Notes: generated by a model not told the origin, from the letters alone. Positions 7,378-14,450 are shown, counted from the stretch's first letter. The stretch is DNA of 36,655 bases from a bacterium (GCA_030689665.1 JAUYFS010000033.1:1-36655); one strand, 5' to 3'. Program-made: numbers and translations.

Positions 7378-7582
7378 ATGAGTTTTGCTGTAAACCCGAA
7401 CATCAGCATCAGAGATTTTTTGTGAAAGATCCGAAATCACATGGTTTTGTGGTTGTAGACTCGGGACATTATCTCACAAAAAAAGGAGAATGGAAACGCA
7501 TTCCTCCTAATTCTGAAGGAATTTTCCCCGATGACGCTTTAAGAATATCAATGTTGAAAAAACCGGTAGCAACCGGCAAATA
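7378..7582 (+). pseudogene. Small gene (about 68 aa) interrupted by a frameshift at a T6 run
   Basis: ATG 7378 has GGGGG 9 bases upstream, but its frame ends at TGA 7423-7425 after 15 codons (MSFAVNPNISIRDFL). The -1 frame, entered at the six T's (7416-7421), stays open to TAA 7580-7582. It gives FVKDPKSHGFVVVDSGHYLT and onward, a sequence with protein-like composition ending LKKPVATGK. Reading through with a -1 shift gives one product of about 68 residues. The site T TTT TTG, in frame with the first ORF, has the form of a -1 slippery heptamer. Options are a real frameshift mutation, a homopolymer sequencing error, or programmed frameshifting. GTG 7422 could also start the second part independently. 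Function not recognised. Confidence 0.5.
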
Positions 7583-7584
7583 AT

Positions 7585-7614
7585 GTCCACATTTTTTGTG
7601 GGCGTTCGTTTTTT
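7585..7614 (+). terminator. Terminator after the small frameshifted gene
   Basis: GTCCAC (7585-7590) pairs with GTGGGC (7598-7603, one wobble) across a 7-base loop. A TTTTTT tract follows at 7609-7614. Confidence 0.5.
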
Positions 7615-7678
7615 AAGGGTTGGTTTTGTGGTAAAATATACAACAATATGGCGACAAATAAAAGCGCAAAACACAAAA

Positions 7679-7706
7679 CATGAAACATGAAGCATGAAAC
7701 ATGAAG
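7679..7706. repeat. Two tandem copies of a 14-bp unit
   Basis: CATGAAACATGAAG occurs twice in a row (7679-7692 and 7693-7706). Each unit is itself nearly a doubled CATGAA. It lies in the 243-base spacer before the pseudouridine synthase gene, which otherwise holds one palindromic repeat and no recognisable gene. Confidence 0.8.
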
Positions 7707-7723
7707 CACAAACTCAAAAATCT

Positions 7724-7773
7724 CCCGCCACATATATTTTATTTTAGTAGGCGGGATCCCCGATAAAATCGGG
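7724..7773. repeat. Paired palindromes in the spacer before the pseudouridine synthase
   Basis: CCCGCC (7724-7729) pairs with GGCGGG (7750-7755). Directly after it CCCGAT (7759-7764) pairs with ATCGGG (7768-7773) around AAA. The GGCGGGATCCC core is shared with the repeat at 5534-5545. Confidence 0.5.
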
Positions 7774-7825
7774 AAAAACGCAAAAGTCAAAAGTACAAAC
7801 CAAGGGGCAAAATTGTATTAAAAAA

Positions 7826-8527
7826 ATGGAAACAAAAGTATTATACGAAGACAATCACATAATTGCGGTTTATAAACCTTCCGGGGTTTTGACGCAGGGC
7901 GATAAGAGCGGAAAAAGGTGTTTAATGGATGCGGTCAAGGAATATCTCAAAGAAAAATACCAAAAGCCGGGAAATGTGTTTTTAGGATTGGTTCATAGGT
8001 TGGATAAGCCGGTGTCCGGCATTGTTTTGTTTGGGAAAACAAGCAAGGGTTCGGCAAGGTTATCAGAACAATTCAGAAATCACTCAATAAAAAAAGTTTA
8101 TCACGGAATTGTGATGGGAAAATTGAAAGAGCAAAAAGGGGAGATAAAAGAAAAAGTTAAAAAGATTGCTTTTTTTGCCAAGGGACTTGTTGATAAAGAT
8201 GAAAAAGAACTTTTGGAAGAAATAAAAAAAGCAACCAAAACAAGGACAGCGGAATTGTCTTATGAAGTTTTGGATTCAAATGACAAATATTCATTGGTAA
8301 AAATAATGCCAAAAACAGGAAGATTCCACCAAATAAGGATACAAATGGCGAATTTGGGAAATCCGGTTGTGGGGGATGTGAAATACGGAGCGCCTTTTCC
8401 ATTGAAAGACAGGTCCATTGCTTTATCGGCAAATTCAATAAGTTTTAAACTGGCGACAAAAGACGAGACAAAAACAATTTCCATTCCGCCAGTTTTTGAT
8501 TTGAAAAACATTGAAGGGAAAATATGA
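7826..8527 (+). CDS. RluA-family pseudouridine synthase
   Basis: The 233-residue enzyme should isomerise specific uridines in rRNA or tRNA to pseudouridine. The signature HRLDKPVSG (57-65) holds the catalytic Asp60. Upstream, VLYEDNHIIAVYKPSGVLTQ is the usual first strand of RluA, RluC and RluD proteins. Downstream, KTGRFHQIRIQMANLGNPVVGD is the conserved Arg-containing segment near the C-terminus. There is no N-terminal S4 RNA-binding domain, so it is shorter than RluC or RluD (over 300 aa) and closer in size to RluA. The target uridine cannot be decided. The next gene starts 9 bases after its stop. Confidence 0.92.
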   Translation: METKVLYEDNHIIAVYKPSGVLTQGDKSGKRCLMDAVKEYLKEKYQKPGNVFLGLVHRLDKPVSGIVLFGKTSKGSARLSEQFRNHSIKKVYHGIVMGKLKEQKGEIKEKVKKIAFFAKGLVDKDEKELLEEIKKATKTRTAELSYEVLDSNDKYSLVKIMPKTGRFHQIRIQMANLGNPVVGDVKYGAPFPLKDRSIALSANSISFKLATKDETKTISIPPVFDLKNIEGKI

Positions 8528-8536
8528 AAAATTTTT

Positions 8537-9013
8537 ATGAAAATTATTGATGAAAAGTTTGAAAAAGTAAAACAAATAGCCAAATTAGATTATAACAAAA
8601 TTAAAAAAGTAAAATGTCCTTTTTTGCAGGATTATGTTTATTTTAATAAAGATGGTTTTGACCACTTATTATTTAAAACTTGGAACAGAAGCAGGTCTCA
8701 ATTAGAACAATACTCAAGACTAAGGCTTTTATCTCTAGTTCCTGAAATTATCGCTAAATCACATACTTTACAAGAATATGATGAACGAAAAATTTTTGTA
8801 AGACAAAAAATTAATTCTCGTTGGGAGCAAAGAATGAAAATGGTTCGTTATTATGTTTTTGTTGCAGTTGTTAAGACCGTAAGATTAAAAATAATCGTTA
8901 AAGAAATTGAGGGCGGCGAGAAGTTTTTCTATAGCTTGTATCCCTCTTGGAAAAAAGACAAAAAAGACCCCAAAAAGAAAATATTTTATTCTGGTAATCT
9001 AGAAGAGGATTAA
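8537..9013 (+). CDS. Uncharacterised 158-aa protein, possibly BECR-fold nuclease-like
   Basis: A soluble, basic protein with no membrane segment. The middle (VYFNKDGFDHLLFKTWNRSR) and later parts (RYYVFVAVVKTVRLKIIVKE, then GGEKFFYSLYPSWKK) look like a small alpha/beta domain with a conserved His-Arg pair. The arrangement reminds me of the phage-associated barnase/EndoU/colicin/RelE-like (BECR) nuclease families often annotated as hypothetical. I cannot confirm that without a profile search. It follows the pseudouridine synthase by 9 bases and may share its mRNA. The start at 8537 is chosen because the ATG at 8525 runs into a stop after eight codons. No partner antitoxin ORF is visible. Confidence 0.7.
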   Translation: MKIIDEKFEKVKQIAKLDYNKIKKVKCPFLQDYVYFNKDGFDHLLFKTWNRSRSQLEQYSRLRLLSLVPEIIAKSHTLQEYDERKIFVRQKINSRWEQRMKMVRYYVFVAVVKTVRLKIIVKEIEGGEKFFYSLYPSWKKDKKDPKKKIFYSGNLEED

Positions 9014-9021
9014 ATAAAAAA

Positions 9022-9077
9022 GCACCCGTCTGCAGTTTATGTATTGACCGCGGGAGGGCCAAAGCCCTCACAGGTGC
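9022..9077 (+). ncRNA. Candidate structured RNA (three-way junction)
   Basis: Within this spacer GCACC (9022-9026) can pair with GGTGC (9073-9077). Inside, GAGGGC (9054-9059) pairs with GCCCTC (9064-9069), and CCG/CGG pairing (9026-9028 with 9051-9053) closes a third arm. It is GC-rich against an AT-rich background. No T tract follows, so it is not a standard terminator. It resembles no RNA class I can name. Confidence 0.3.
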
Positions 9078-9156
9078 ATTATTAAAATAACAAAATTTTA
9101 TATAGGTGTCAATGGCTACCTGTGGAAAATTAAAATCATTTTTAATATCTTAAAAC

Positions 9157-9185
9157 TTGCCCAAAATCGTTCTCTGAGATAAAAT
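9157..9185 (+). promoter_or_regulatory. Promoter of the kor operon
   Basis: TTGCCC (9157-9162), a 17-base spacer, then TAAAAT (9180-9185). The leader to ATG 9211 is about 19 bases and contains no SD. Confidence 0.55.
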
Positions 9186-9210
9186 AAAATATTACTTCAT
9201 TTTTTAGTTT

Positions 9211-10890
9211 ATGAAAGATTTTTCTTTTTTAATCGGCGGAAAAGCTGGCGACGGAATCAAACAAGCCGGGCATTTTTTAGCCCAGCTCTTTAATGAATTG
9301 GGATATAATATTTTTATTTACGAGGATTATCAGTCGCTGATAACTGGCGGACACAATTTTTCAATTGTCAGGGCCAGCGACAAAAGAATTTTAAGCCACA
9401 AGCAAAAAGTTGATTTTGCCATTGTTTTTAATAAAGACACCCTGGAAAAAAATCAGGAAAATTTCAAAAAAGAGACAATTATAATTTATGATTCTGATGT
9501 TATCCAAAGCAATGATTTGCCGAAAAAATACAAGGCAGTCGCTTTTCCAATGTCCAATGTTTTAAAAGAAAGCAATTTGCCGCTGATAGTGAGAAACGCG
9601 GTTTCTCTGGGAATTTTAGCAGGGATTTTGAAAATAGATTTTGAATTGGTTAAAAAAATCATTGAAAATTCAGTTCATAAAAAAATAGAAGAAAACATAA
9701 AAGTGGCTGAAATCGGATATAAAGAAGGTCTTGAACATAAAAACGGATTTGAAATTGAAAAACTCAAAAACGAACCTAGAAAAATTTTAACAGGCAATGA
9801 AGCAATTGCGCTTGGCGCGGTGCGGGCAGGAATGAAATTTTATTTTGCTTATCCAATGACGCCAGCTTCAGGCATTTTGCATTTTTTGGCTGCTAATGAA
9901 GATAAATTCGGAGTTAAAGCCATTCATCCTGAAAACGAAATCGCGGTTGCTTTAATGGCAGAAGGAGCGGCAACAGCAGGAAAAAGAGCAATGGTTGGCA
10001 CGTCGGGCGGAGGTTTCGCGCTAATGGTTGAAGCGCTAAGTTTGGCAGGCCAGGCGGAAATTCCAATTGTTTTTGTTTTGTCCCAAAGGCCAGGACCTGC
10101 GACCGGAATTCCGACTTACACTTCGCAGGCAGACCTTTTGTTTTCTTTATTTGCGGGCCACGGAGAATTCCTGAAAATTGTCGTTGCTCCTGGCGATGTT
10201 GACGAGGCAATGTTTTTAACGGCAATGGCAATGAATTTATCTTGGAAATACCAAACGCCAGCAATTATTTTAAGCGATAAACACCTAAGCGAAAGCGTTT
10301 TCAGCGCTTATTATGATGAAAATAAAATAAAAATAGAGCAGCCAAAATTATGGAGCGGCAAAGGAGATTATAAAAGATATTCTGACGAAAAAGACGGAAT
10401 TTCTTCCTTAGCTTTTTTGGGCGACAAAAACGCGATTGTGAAAGCGACAAGCTATGAACACAATGAATTCGGAATCACAACAGAAAACTCCGAAGAAGCC
10501 AAAAAAATGGCTGAAAAAAGATTAAGAAAAAAAATAACGCTGCTCAAAGAATTAAAAGGCGAAAAAACAATAAATGTTTTGGGAAACAAGAAAAGCAAAA
10601 ATGTTTTAATTGTCTGGGGTTCAACAAAAGGAGCTGCTGTTGAAGCGGCGGAAAACTTGGGAATCAAAGTTATCCAGCCAATGTTTATTGAGCCGTTTCC
10701 GGCTGATGAAATTAAAAAAGAATTAAAAGGAGCGAAAAAAATCATTGATATTGAAACAAACGCCACAGGGCAAATGGCATATATTCTTAAAGCCAACGGA
10801 ATTGAGGTTGATGAAAAGATTTTAAAATATGACGGCAGGCCGTTTATAATTGAAAAGCTGGAAGAAAAAATTAAAAAAATAATAAAATGA
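9211..10890 (+). CDS. korA: 2-oxoacid:ferredoxin oxidoreductase, fused gamma-alpha subunit
   Basis: The 559-residue subunit works with the KorB subunit encoded next to decarboxylate a 2-oxoacid to acyl-CoA, passing electrons to ferredoxin. Residues 1 to about 185 form the gamma domain (FLIGGKAGDGIKQAGHFLAQ, then SLITGGHNF). From about 195 the alpha pyrimidine-binding domain begins (ILTGNEAIALGAVRAGMKF, YPMTPASGILHF, HPENEIAVALMAEGAATAGK, GTSGGGFALM). The C-terminal 90 residues are the transketolase-like domain (VLIVWGSTKGAAVEAAENLG). Fusion of gamma to alpha is the known KorA/VorB architecture. The substrate (2-oxoglutarate, pyruvate or a branched-chain acid) cannot be assigned from the sequence alone. 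Its stop overlaps the start of korB by 4 bases. Confidence 0.92.
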   Translation: MKDFSFLIGGKAGDGIKQAGHFLAQLFNELGYNIFIYEDYQSLITGGHNFSIVRASDKRILSHKQKVDFAIVFNKDTLEKNQENFKKETIIIYDSDVIQSNDLPKKYKAVAFPMSNVLKESNLPLIVRNAVSLGILAGILKIDFELVKKIIENSVHKKIEENIKVAEIGYKEGLEHKNGFEIEKLKNEPRKILTGNEAIALGAVRAGMKFYFAYPMTPASGILHFLAANEDKFGVKAIHPENEIAVALMAEGAATAGKRAMVGTSGGGFALMVEALSLAGQAEIPIVFVLSQRPGPATGIPTYTSQADLLFSLFAGHGEFLKIVVAPGDVDEAMFLTAMAMNLSWKYQTPAIILSDKHLSESVFSAYYDENKIKIEQPKLWSGKGDYKRYSDEKDGISSLAFLGDKNAIVKATSYEHNEFGITTENSEEAKKMAEKRLRKKITLLKELKGEKTINVLGNKKSKNVLIVWGSTKGAAVEAAENLGIKVIQPMFIEPFPADEIKKELKGAKKIIDIETNATGQMAYILKANGIEVDEKILKYDGRPFIIEKLEEKIKKIIK

Positions 10891-11681
10891 GCAGGGAAAT
10901 GGATACAAAAATTGAAAAAACCTGGTGTCCGGGATGCGCTAATTTTACAATTGAAGCTGTTTTCAAAAATACTCTTTTGGAATTGGAAAAAGAGGGTTTG
11001 GATTTAAGCAAGGTTGTTGTTTTGAGCGGAATCGGCTGCCACGGGAAAATTTCCGATTATTTGAATTTAAGCAGTTTTTATTCTTTGCACGGAAGGGCAA
11101 TTCCTGTTGCGGAAGGAATAAAACTGGCAAACAAAGATTTAATTCCCATTGTTTTTGTCGGCGATGGCGATGCTTATGGAGAGGGTTTGGAACACTTGAT
11201 TTTTGCCGCTAAAAGAAATACCAATATAAATGTTTTTGTTCATAACAACAGAGTTTACGGACTGACAACAGGACAATTTGCGCCAACTTCGCCGGAAAAA
11301 TTCAAAGGAAGGTCAACTCCCAAGGGTTCTGTTGAAGAGCCGCTCAACCCGATTGAATTGATGCTGGCAAGCAAGGCGAGTTTTGTGGCGCGGGGCTATA
11401 CCGGCAAAGCGGAGCATTTGAAAGATTTGATGAAACAAGCCCTGCATCACAGGGGATTTAGTTTTATTGACATACTCCAGCCCTGTTTGGCTTATTTTGA
11501 CAGCCGGGATTTTTACGGAAAAAATGTTTATGAAATGGAAGCTCAAGATGTTTCTAATTTTAATTCAGCTATGGCAAAAGCATTGGAGTGGGATTATAAT
11601 AACGGGGGCAAAATTCCGGTCGGGGTTTTTTACAACCAAAAAAAATTAACTTTTGAAGAAAAAATATGTTTGACAAACTAA
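10887..11681 (+). CDS. korB: 2-oxoacid:ferredoxin oxidoreductase, beta subunit
   Basis: The 264-residue subunit binds thiamine diphosphate and one [4Fe-4S] cluster. The cluster cysteines are Cys14 and Cys17 (WCPGCANF), Cys51 (SGIGCHGK), and one near 202 (DILQPC). The TPP site is GDGDAYGEG (92-100) followed by HNNRVYGLTTGQ. There is no ferredoxin-like delta domain and no delta gene next to it, so electrons presumably go to a ferredoxin encoded elsewhere. ATGA overlap with korA indicates translational coupling. The reading frame also overlaps the next gene by 16 bases. The Fe-S cluster would depend on assembly proteins such as the iscS-iscU pair 2.8 kb downstream. Confidence 0.92.
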   Translation: MSREMDTKIEKTWCPGCANFTIEAVFKNTLLELEKEGLDLSKVVVLSGIGCHGKISDYLNLSSFYSLHGRAIPVAEGIKLANKDLIPIVFVGDGDAYGEGLEHLIFAAKRNTNINVFVHNNRVYGLTTGQFAPTSPEKFKGRSTPKGSVEEPLNPIELMLASKASFVARGYTGKAEHLKDLMKQALHHRGFSFIDILQPCLAYFDSRDFYGKNVYEMEAQDVSNFNSAMAKALEWDYNNGGKIPVGVFYNQKKLTFEEKICLTN

Positions 11682-11905
11682 GGGATTTGAAAAAGATAAA
11701 AGACATTCAGGATTCTTTTAAAAAAGAAAGGTTTGACGCGGAAAAAGACGGAGTAAAAATATCAATGAACGGAAATTTTGAGGTTGAAGAAATTATTTTA
11801 AACCCCGATTTTAATAACGAAAAAAATCAAGAAGCTTTAAAACAAAATTTCAACGATTTGGTAAAACAGGTCCAAATGAATTTAGCCAAACAATTTTTTA
11901 AATAA
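11666..11905 (+). CDS. YbaB/EbfC-family nucleoid-associated protein
   Basis: A 79-residue charged protein with the typical order of this family: a helical N-terminus (MFDKLRDLKKIKDIQDSFKK), a central strand pair around VKISMNGNFEVEEIILNP, and a C-terminal helix (NFNDLVKQVQMNLAKQFFK). It is shorter than E. coli YbaB (about 109 aa), mainly in the first helix. Members form tweezer-like dimers that bind DNA. Its ATG lies 16 bases inside the korB 3' end in another frame, so it is translated from the same mRNA. In many bacteria ybaB sits beside dnaX and recR; here it is instead between korB and greA. Confidence 0.8.
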   Translation: MFDKLRDLKKIKDIQDSFKKERFDAEKDGVKISMNGNFEVEEIILNPDFNNEKNQEALKQNFNDLVKQVQMNLAKQFFK

Positions 11906-11929
11906 AAAATAAGAAAAATTTTTATTTTT

Positions 11930-12385
11930 ATGGCTAAATATTTTACAAAAAAGGGTTTGGAAAAATTGGAAAAAGAGCTGGACTTCTTGAAAAAAAATAA
12001 AAGAAAAGAAATTTCTGAAAGAATCAGGCAGGCCGCTTCTTTCGGCGACTTAAAAGAAAATGCGGCTTATGACGACGCCAAGGACTCACAGGCCTTTTTA
12101 GAGGGCAGAATTTCGGAACTGGAAGAAGCGATAAGAAGCGCGATGATTGTTGAAGAATCGGAAAAGACAGACAAAGTTCAAATCAGTTCAACTATAAAAG
12201 TTAGTTCTGACGACGGCGAGGAAAAATACCAAATTGTTTTGCAAGAAGAGGTAAATGTTATGGAAGGAAAAATTTCTTACCAATCGCCGTTAGGCAGTTC
12301 GTTTCTTGGCAAGAAAATCGGGGAAACAGTGAAAATAGAAACTCCAAGCGGCGAAAAAATTTATAAAATCGTTGAAATTAGTTAA
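11930..12385 (+). CDS. greA: Transcription elongation factor GreA
   Basis: At 151 residues this is close to the usual 158. The N-terminal coiled coil (about 6-75) includes LEKELDFLKKNKRKEISERI and the conserved tip segment ARQAASFGDLKENAAYDDAK-like sequence, here QAASFGDLKENAAYDDAKD with the acidic residues that enter the RNA polymerase secondary channel. The C-terminal FKBP-like domain follows, with SPLGSSFLGKKIGETVKI and a final ETPSGEKIYKIVEI. It stimulates transcript cleavage by backtracked RNA polymerase. It starts 24 bases after the YbaB-like gene and ends 1 base before prmC. Confidence 0.95.
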   Translation: MAKYFTKKGLEKLEKELDFLKKNKRKEISERIRQAASFGDLKENAAYDDAKDSQAFLEGRISELEEAIRSAMIVEESEKTDKVQISSTIKVSSDDGEEKYQIVLQEEVNVMEGKISYQSPLGSSFLGKKIGETVKIETPSGEKIYKIVEIS

Positions 12386-12386
12386 T

Positions 12387-13067
12387 ATGGTTTTTAAAGA
12401 AAAACAAGAGCAACCTGATTATTTAGTCGGTTCAGTTGATTTTCTCGGCTCTAAAATAGATTTATCTCAAAAACCCTTTATCCCAAGGTCTGAAACCGAG
12501 TTTTGGGTGGAAAAATCGCTGGACAAACTGCAGGATATTAAAAAAGACAAAATTTATTGCTTGGATTTGTTTTCTGGTTCTGGTTGCATAGGGATAAGCG
12601 TTTTGAAAAAAATCAAAAACAGCTGTTGCGATTTTGGAGAAGTTGATAAAAATTTTTTGAAGCAAATTGAAATAAACTTAGCTGGGAATAAAATCAGCGG
12701 CGAAAGGAGAAAGATTATTAAAACAAATATTTTTTCTGGTGTAAAAAAGAAATATGATTGCATTTTTGCCAATCCTCCGTATGTTGCGGAAAACAGGATT
12801 GACGAGGTTGAGGAATCGGTGAAAATGTATGAGCCAAACAAGGCCCTATTTGCCGGGGAAGACGGAATGTTTTTTATAAGAAAATTTTTGAAAGAATTTG
12901 AAAATTATCTTAACGATGAAGGAATGGTTTTTATGGAATTTGACCCAGACCAAAAAAAAGAAATTGAGGACTTGCTAAAAGCAAAAAAAGGAATCAAATT
13001 TGAATTTTGGGAAGATCAATTTAAAAAATTCAGGACGGTTTTTATCAAAAAACAAGCGCAAAATTAA
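12387..13067 (+). CDS. prmC: Release factor glutamine methyltransferase PrmC (HemK-like)
   Basis: From ATG 12387 this is 226 residues, shorter than E. coli PrmC (277) because most of the N-terminal helical domain is missing. The SAM-binding Rossmann domain shows LDLFSGSGCIGISVLKK and the substrate-glutamine motif NPPYV, followed by EPNKALFAGEDGMFFIRKFL, which is diagnostic for PrmC. It should methylate the GGQ glutamine of release factors. An in-frame TTG at 12372 would overlap greA; the ATG one base after the greA stop is preferred. Start-stop proximity implies coupling with greA. The stop codon is also the first part of a leader element for the next gene. Confidence 0.88.
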   Translation: MVFKEKQEQPDYLVGSVDFLGSKIDLSQKPFIPRSETEFWVEKSLDKLQDIKKDKIYCLDLFSGSGCIGISVLKKIKNSCCDFGEVDKNFLKQIEINLAGNKISGERRKIIKTNIFSGVKKKYDCIFANPPYVAENRIDEVEESVKMYEPNKALFAGEDGMFFIRKFLKEFENYLNDEGMVFMEFDPDQKKEIEDLLKAKKGIKFEFWEDQFKKFRTVFIKKQAQN

Positions 13068-13107
13068 CCCTCCAAAATTTTTCTGCGAAAAACTTGGGAG
13101 GGTAAAA
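13064..13107 (+). repeat. Short type 1 leader element before acyP
   Basis: About 43 bases: ACCCTCCAAAATTTTTC, then TGC, then GAAAAACTTGGGAGGGTAA. The arms pair almost completely, forming one hairpin. GGAGG ends 11 bases before ATG 13112. The left arm overlaps the prmC stop codon. It is nearly identical to the element before ndk. Confidence 0.8.
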
Positions 13108-13111
13108 ACTT

Positions 13112-13399
13112 ATGGACAAAAATCTCGGGCAAACCCACATTTTTGTTTTTGGAAGGGTTCAAGGAGTTTTTTTTAGAGATGCAGCCAAAAGACAGGCGCA
13201 AAAATTAGGGCTGTTTGGCTGGGTTAGAAATTTGAATGACGGAAGCGTTGAGATTTTGGCAGAAGGTAAAAAAGAAGCTCTGGAAAAAATGATAAACTGG
13301 GTAAAACAAGGGCCTATATTGGCAAAAGTTGAGAAAATAAAGACAGAGCAAGGAAATTTTTCCGGGCAATTTAAAAAATTTGAAATTAGATTTAACTAA
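13112..13399 (+). CDS. acyP: Acylphosphatase
   Basis: A 95-residue protein with the complete acylphosphatase signature: GRVQGVFFRDAAKRQA, holding the phosphate-binding Arg, and GWVRNLNDGSVEILAEG, holding the catalytic Asn. It hydrolyses carboxyl-phosphate bonds such as those in acetyl phosphate. Length and start agree with the family (about 90-100 aa). The start is supported by an SD-like GGAGG from the short leader element. Its TAA overlaps the next ATG by one base, so both are translated from one message. Confidence 0.93.
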   Translation: MDKNLGQTHIFVFGRVQGVFFRDAAKRQAQKLGLFGWVRNLNDGSVEILAEGKKEALEKMINWVKQGPILAKVEKIKTEQGNFSGQFKKFEIRFN

Positions 13400-14232
13400 T
13401 GAATTTTTTAAAATTGAGTTTATTTTCTATTTTTATTGTTATTGGTTTTGTTTCTTTTCTTTTTCAAACAGGAAAAGTTCAAACTGGAAAAATAAATTTC
13501 CTCCTTTTTGGCGATAATTTAGAAAAAATAACCGCGGTTTTAGACGGCGATACTGTTGTTTTGGAAAACGGAAAAGAGATTAGGTATTTGGGAATAAACA
13601 CAACAGAAAAAGAGCAGCCGTATACTGAAGAAGCGGCTGATTTTAATAGAAACTTGGTTTTAGGGAAAATGGTTCGCTTGGAATTAGATGTTGAAAACGA
13701 GGACAGATACGGAAGATTGCTTGCCTATGTTTGGAAAAACGGAGAATTGATTAATCAAAAAATAATTGAAAGCGGTTTGGCTATTAGTGTTGGGACTCAG
13801 CCAGACACAAAATACCAATACTTGTTTGACCAAGCCCAAGAAACGGCAAAAAATAATTGTTTGGGAATTTGGGAGGGTTTGTGCGAAAAAGAAAGGTGCG
13901 TGAAAATCGCAAATGTAGAGAAAAACTATCAAGGCAGGGAGAAAAAAAACAAAAACAATGAGTGGATAGAATTAGAAAACTTTTGTGGCCGCAAAATTTC
14001 TTTGGATAAGTGGTTGTTGAAAGACAATTCCTCAAGCAATTTTTATATTTTTGGCGGAGTTGATTTATTGGCTAATGCTAAATTATTTTTATATTCTGGG
14101 TGCGGAAAAAATTCAGACAAAAAACTTTATTGGCAATGTCCCGAGAGAGAATATTCAGTTTGGAATAATTCAGGAGACCAAGCATTTTTATTTGATGAGA
14201 AAGGTTTGCTTGCCGATTATTTTGCTTATTAA
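13399..14232 (+). CDS. Secreted SNase-like nuclease with lamin-tail domain
   Basis: The 277-residue protein begins with a hydrophobic signal or anchor (about 5-22). Residues 45-160 match thermonuclease: AVLDGDTVVL, IRYLGINTTE, DRYGRLLAYVW, and AQETAKNNCLGIWEG. The usual calcium-binding phrase is IDTPE; here Asp is replaced by Asn and Pro by Thr (INTTE), while the catalytic Glu and both key Arg residues appear kept. After about 175 a lamin-tail-like beta domain follows (NNEWIELENFCG, SLDKWLLKD, LFLYSGCG, WNNSGDQAFLFDEKG). The pairing of nuclease with lamin tail is known in secreted bacterial nucleases, perhaps for feeding on external DNA; that role is inference. It overlaps acyP by one base. 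Confidence 0.88.
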   Translation: MNFLKLSLFSIFIVIGFVSFLFQTGKVQTGKINFLLFGDNLEKITAVLDGDTVVLENGKEIRYLGINTTEKEQPYTEEAADFNRNLVLGKMVRLELDVENEDRYGRLLAYVWKNGELINQKIIESGLAISVGTQPDTKYQYLFDQAQETAKNNCLGIWEGLCEKERCVKIANVEKNYQGREKKNKNNEWIELENFCGRKISLDKWLLKDNSSSNFYIFGGVDLLANAKLFLYSGCGKNSDKKLYWQCPEREYSVWNNSGDQAFLFDEKGLLADYFAY

Positions 14233-14241
14233 AGCGACTTT

Positions 14242-14273
14242 AATTGTAAGACTTCCCAGCATTGTTTACAATT
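14242..14273 (+). other. Hairpin after the nuclease gene
   Basis: AATTGTAA (14242-14249) and TTACAATT (14266-14273) are a perfect 8-bp inverted repeat with a 16-base loop. It is AT-rich, without a following T tract, so a terminator role is doubtful. Confidence 0.35.
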
Positions 14274-14284
14274 TCTAACCTAAA

Positions 14285-14375
14285 CTTCCAAATAGCCATT
14301 TGCCCGAAAACACGCTATCAATTTCCCCAGCGAGGCCTGCGAGACGATTTTCTTGGCAAATGGCTATTTGGAAAG
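14285..14375. repeat. 91-bp MITE-like inverted-repeat element
   Basis: CTTCCAAATAGCCATTTGCC (14285-14304) is mirrored by a 21-base right arm (14355-14375) that starts GGCAAATGGC and ends TTTGGAAAG; 18 bp pair perfectly. The 50-base centre is comparatively GC-rich. No open frame fits inside. It lies between the nuclease and iscS genes. Confidence 0.7.
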
Positions 14376-14385
14376 CTAGAAAGGT

Positions 14386-14410
14386 GTAAATAATACGATG
14401 ATTTTTTACA
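14386..14410 (+). promoter_or_regulatory. Inverted repeat upstream of iscS
   Basis: GTGTAAA and TTTACAC form a 7-bp inverted repeat with an 11-base centre. Its position just before the likely iscS promoter would suit an operator, but this is only a positional argument. Confidence 0.3.
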
Positions 14411-14431
14411 CTTTAATTTATGCCGTAAAAG

Positions 14432-14440
14432 TGGTATTTT
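14432..14440 (+). promoter_or_regulatory. Extended -10 for iscS
   Basis: TGGTATTTT matches an extended -10 (TATTTT at 14435-14440). The ATG follows 10 bases later, giving a leader of only a few bases. No convincing -35 is at the right spacing. Confidence 0.35.
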
Positions 14441-14450
14441 AAATAAAAGA

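Noticed and set aside
7679-7706. The two 14-bp tandem units as a CRISPR or regulatory array.
   Set aside because: Only two direct copies with no spacers; more like simple sequence duplication.
10888-10890. Use of TGA as a sense codon, as in some CPR lineages.
   Set aside because: TGA ends korA, pilM and the pseudouridine synthase at natural protein ends, so the standard code fits.
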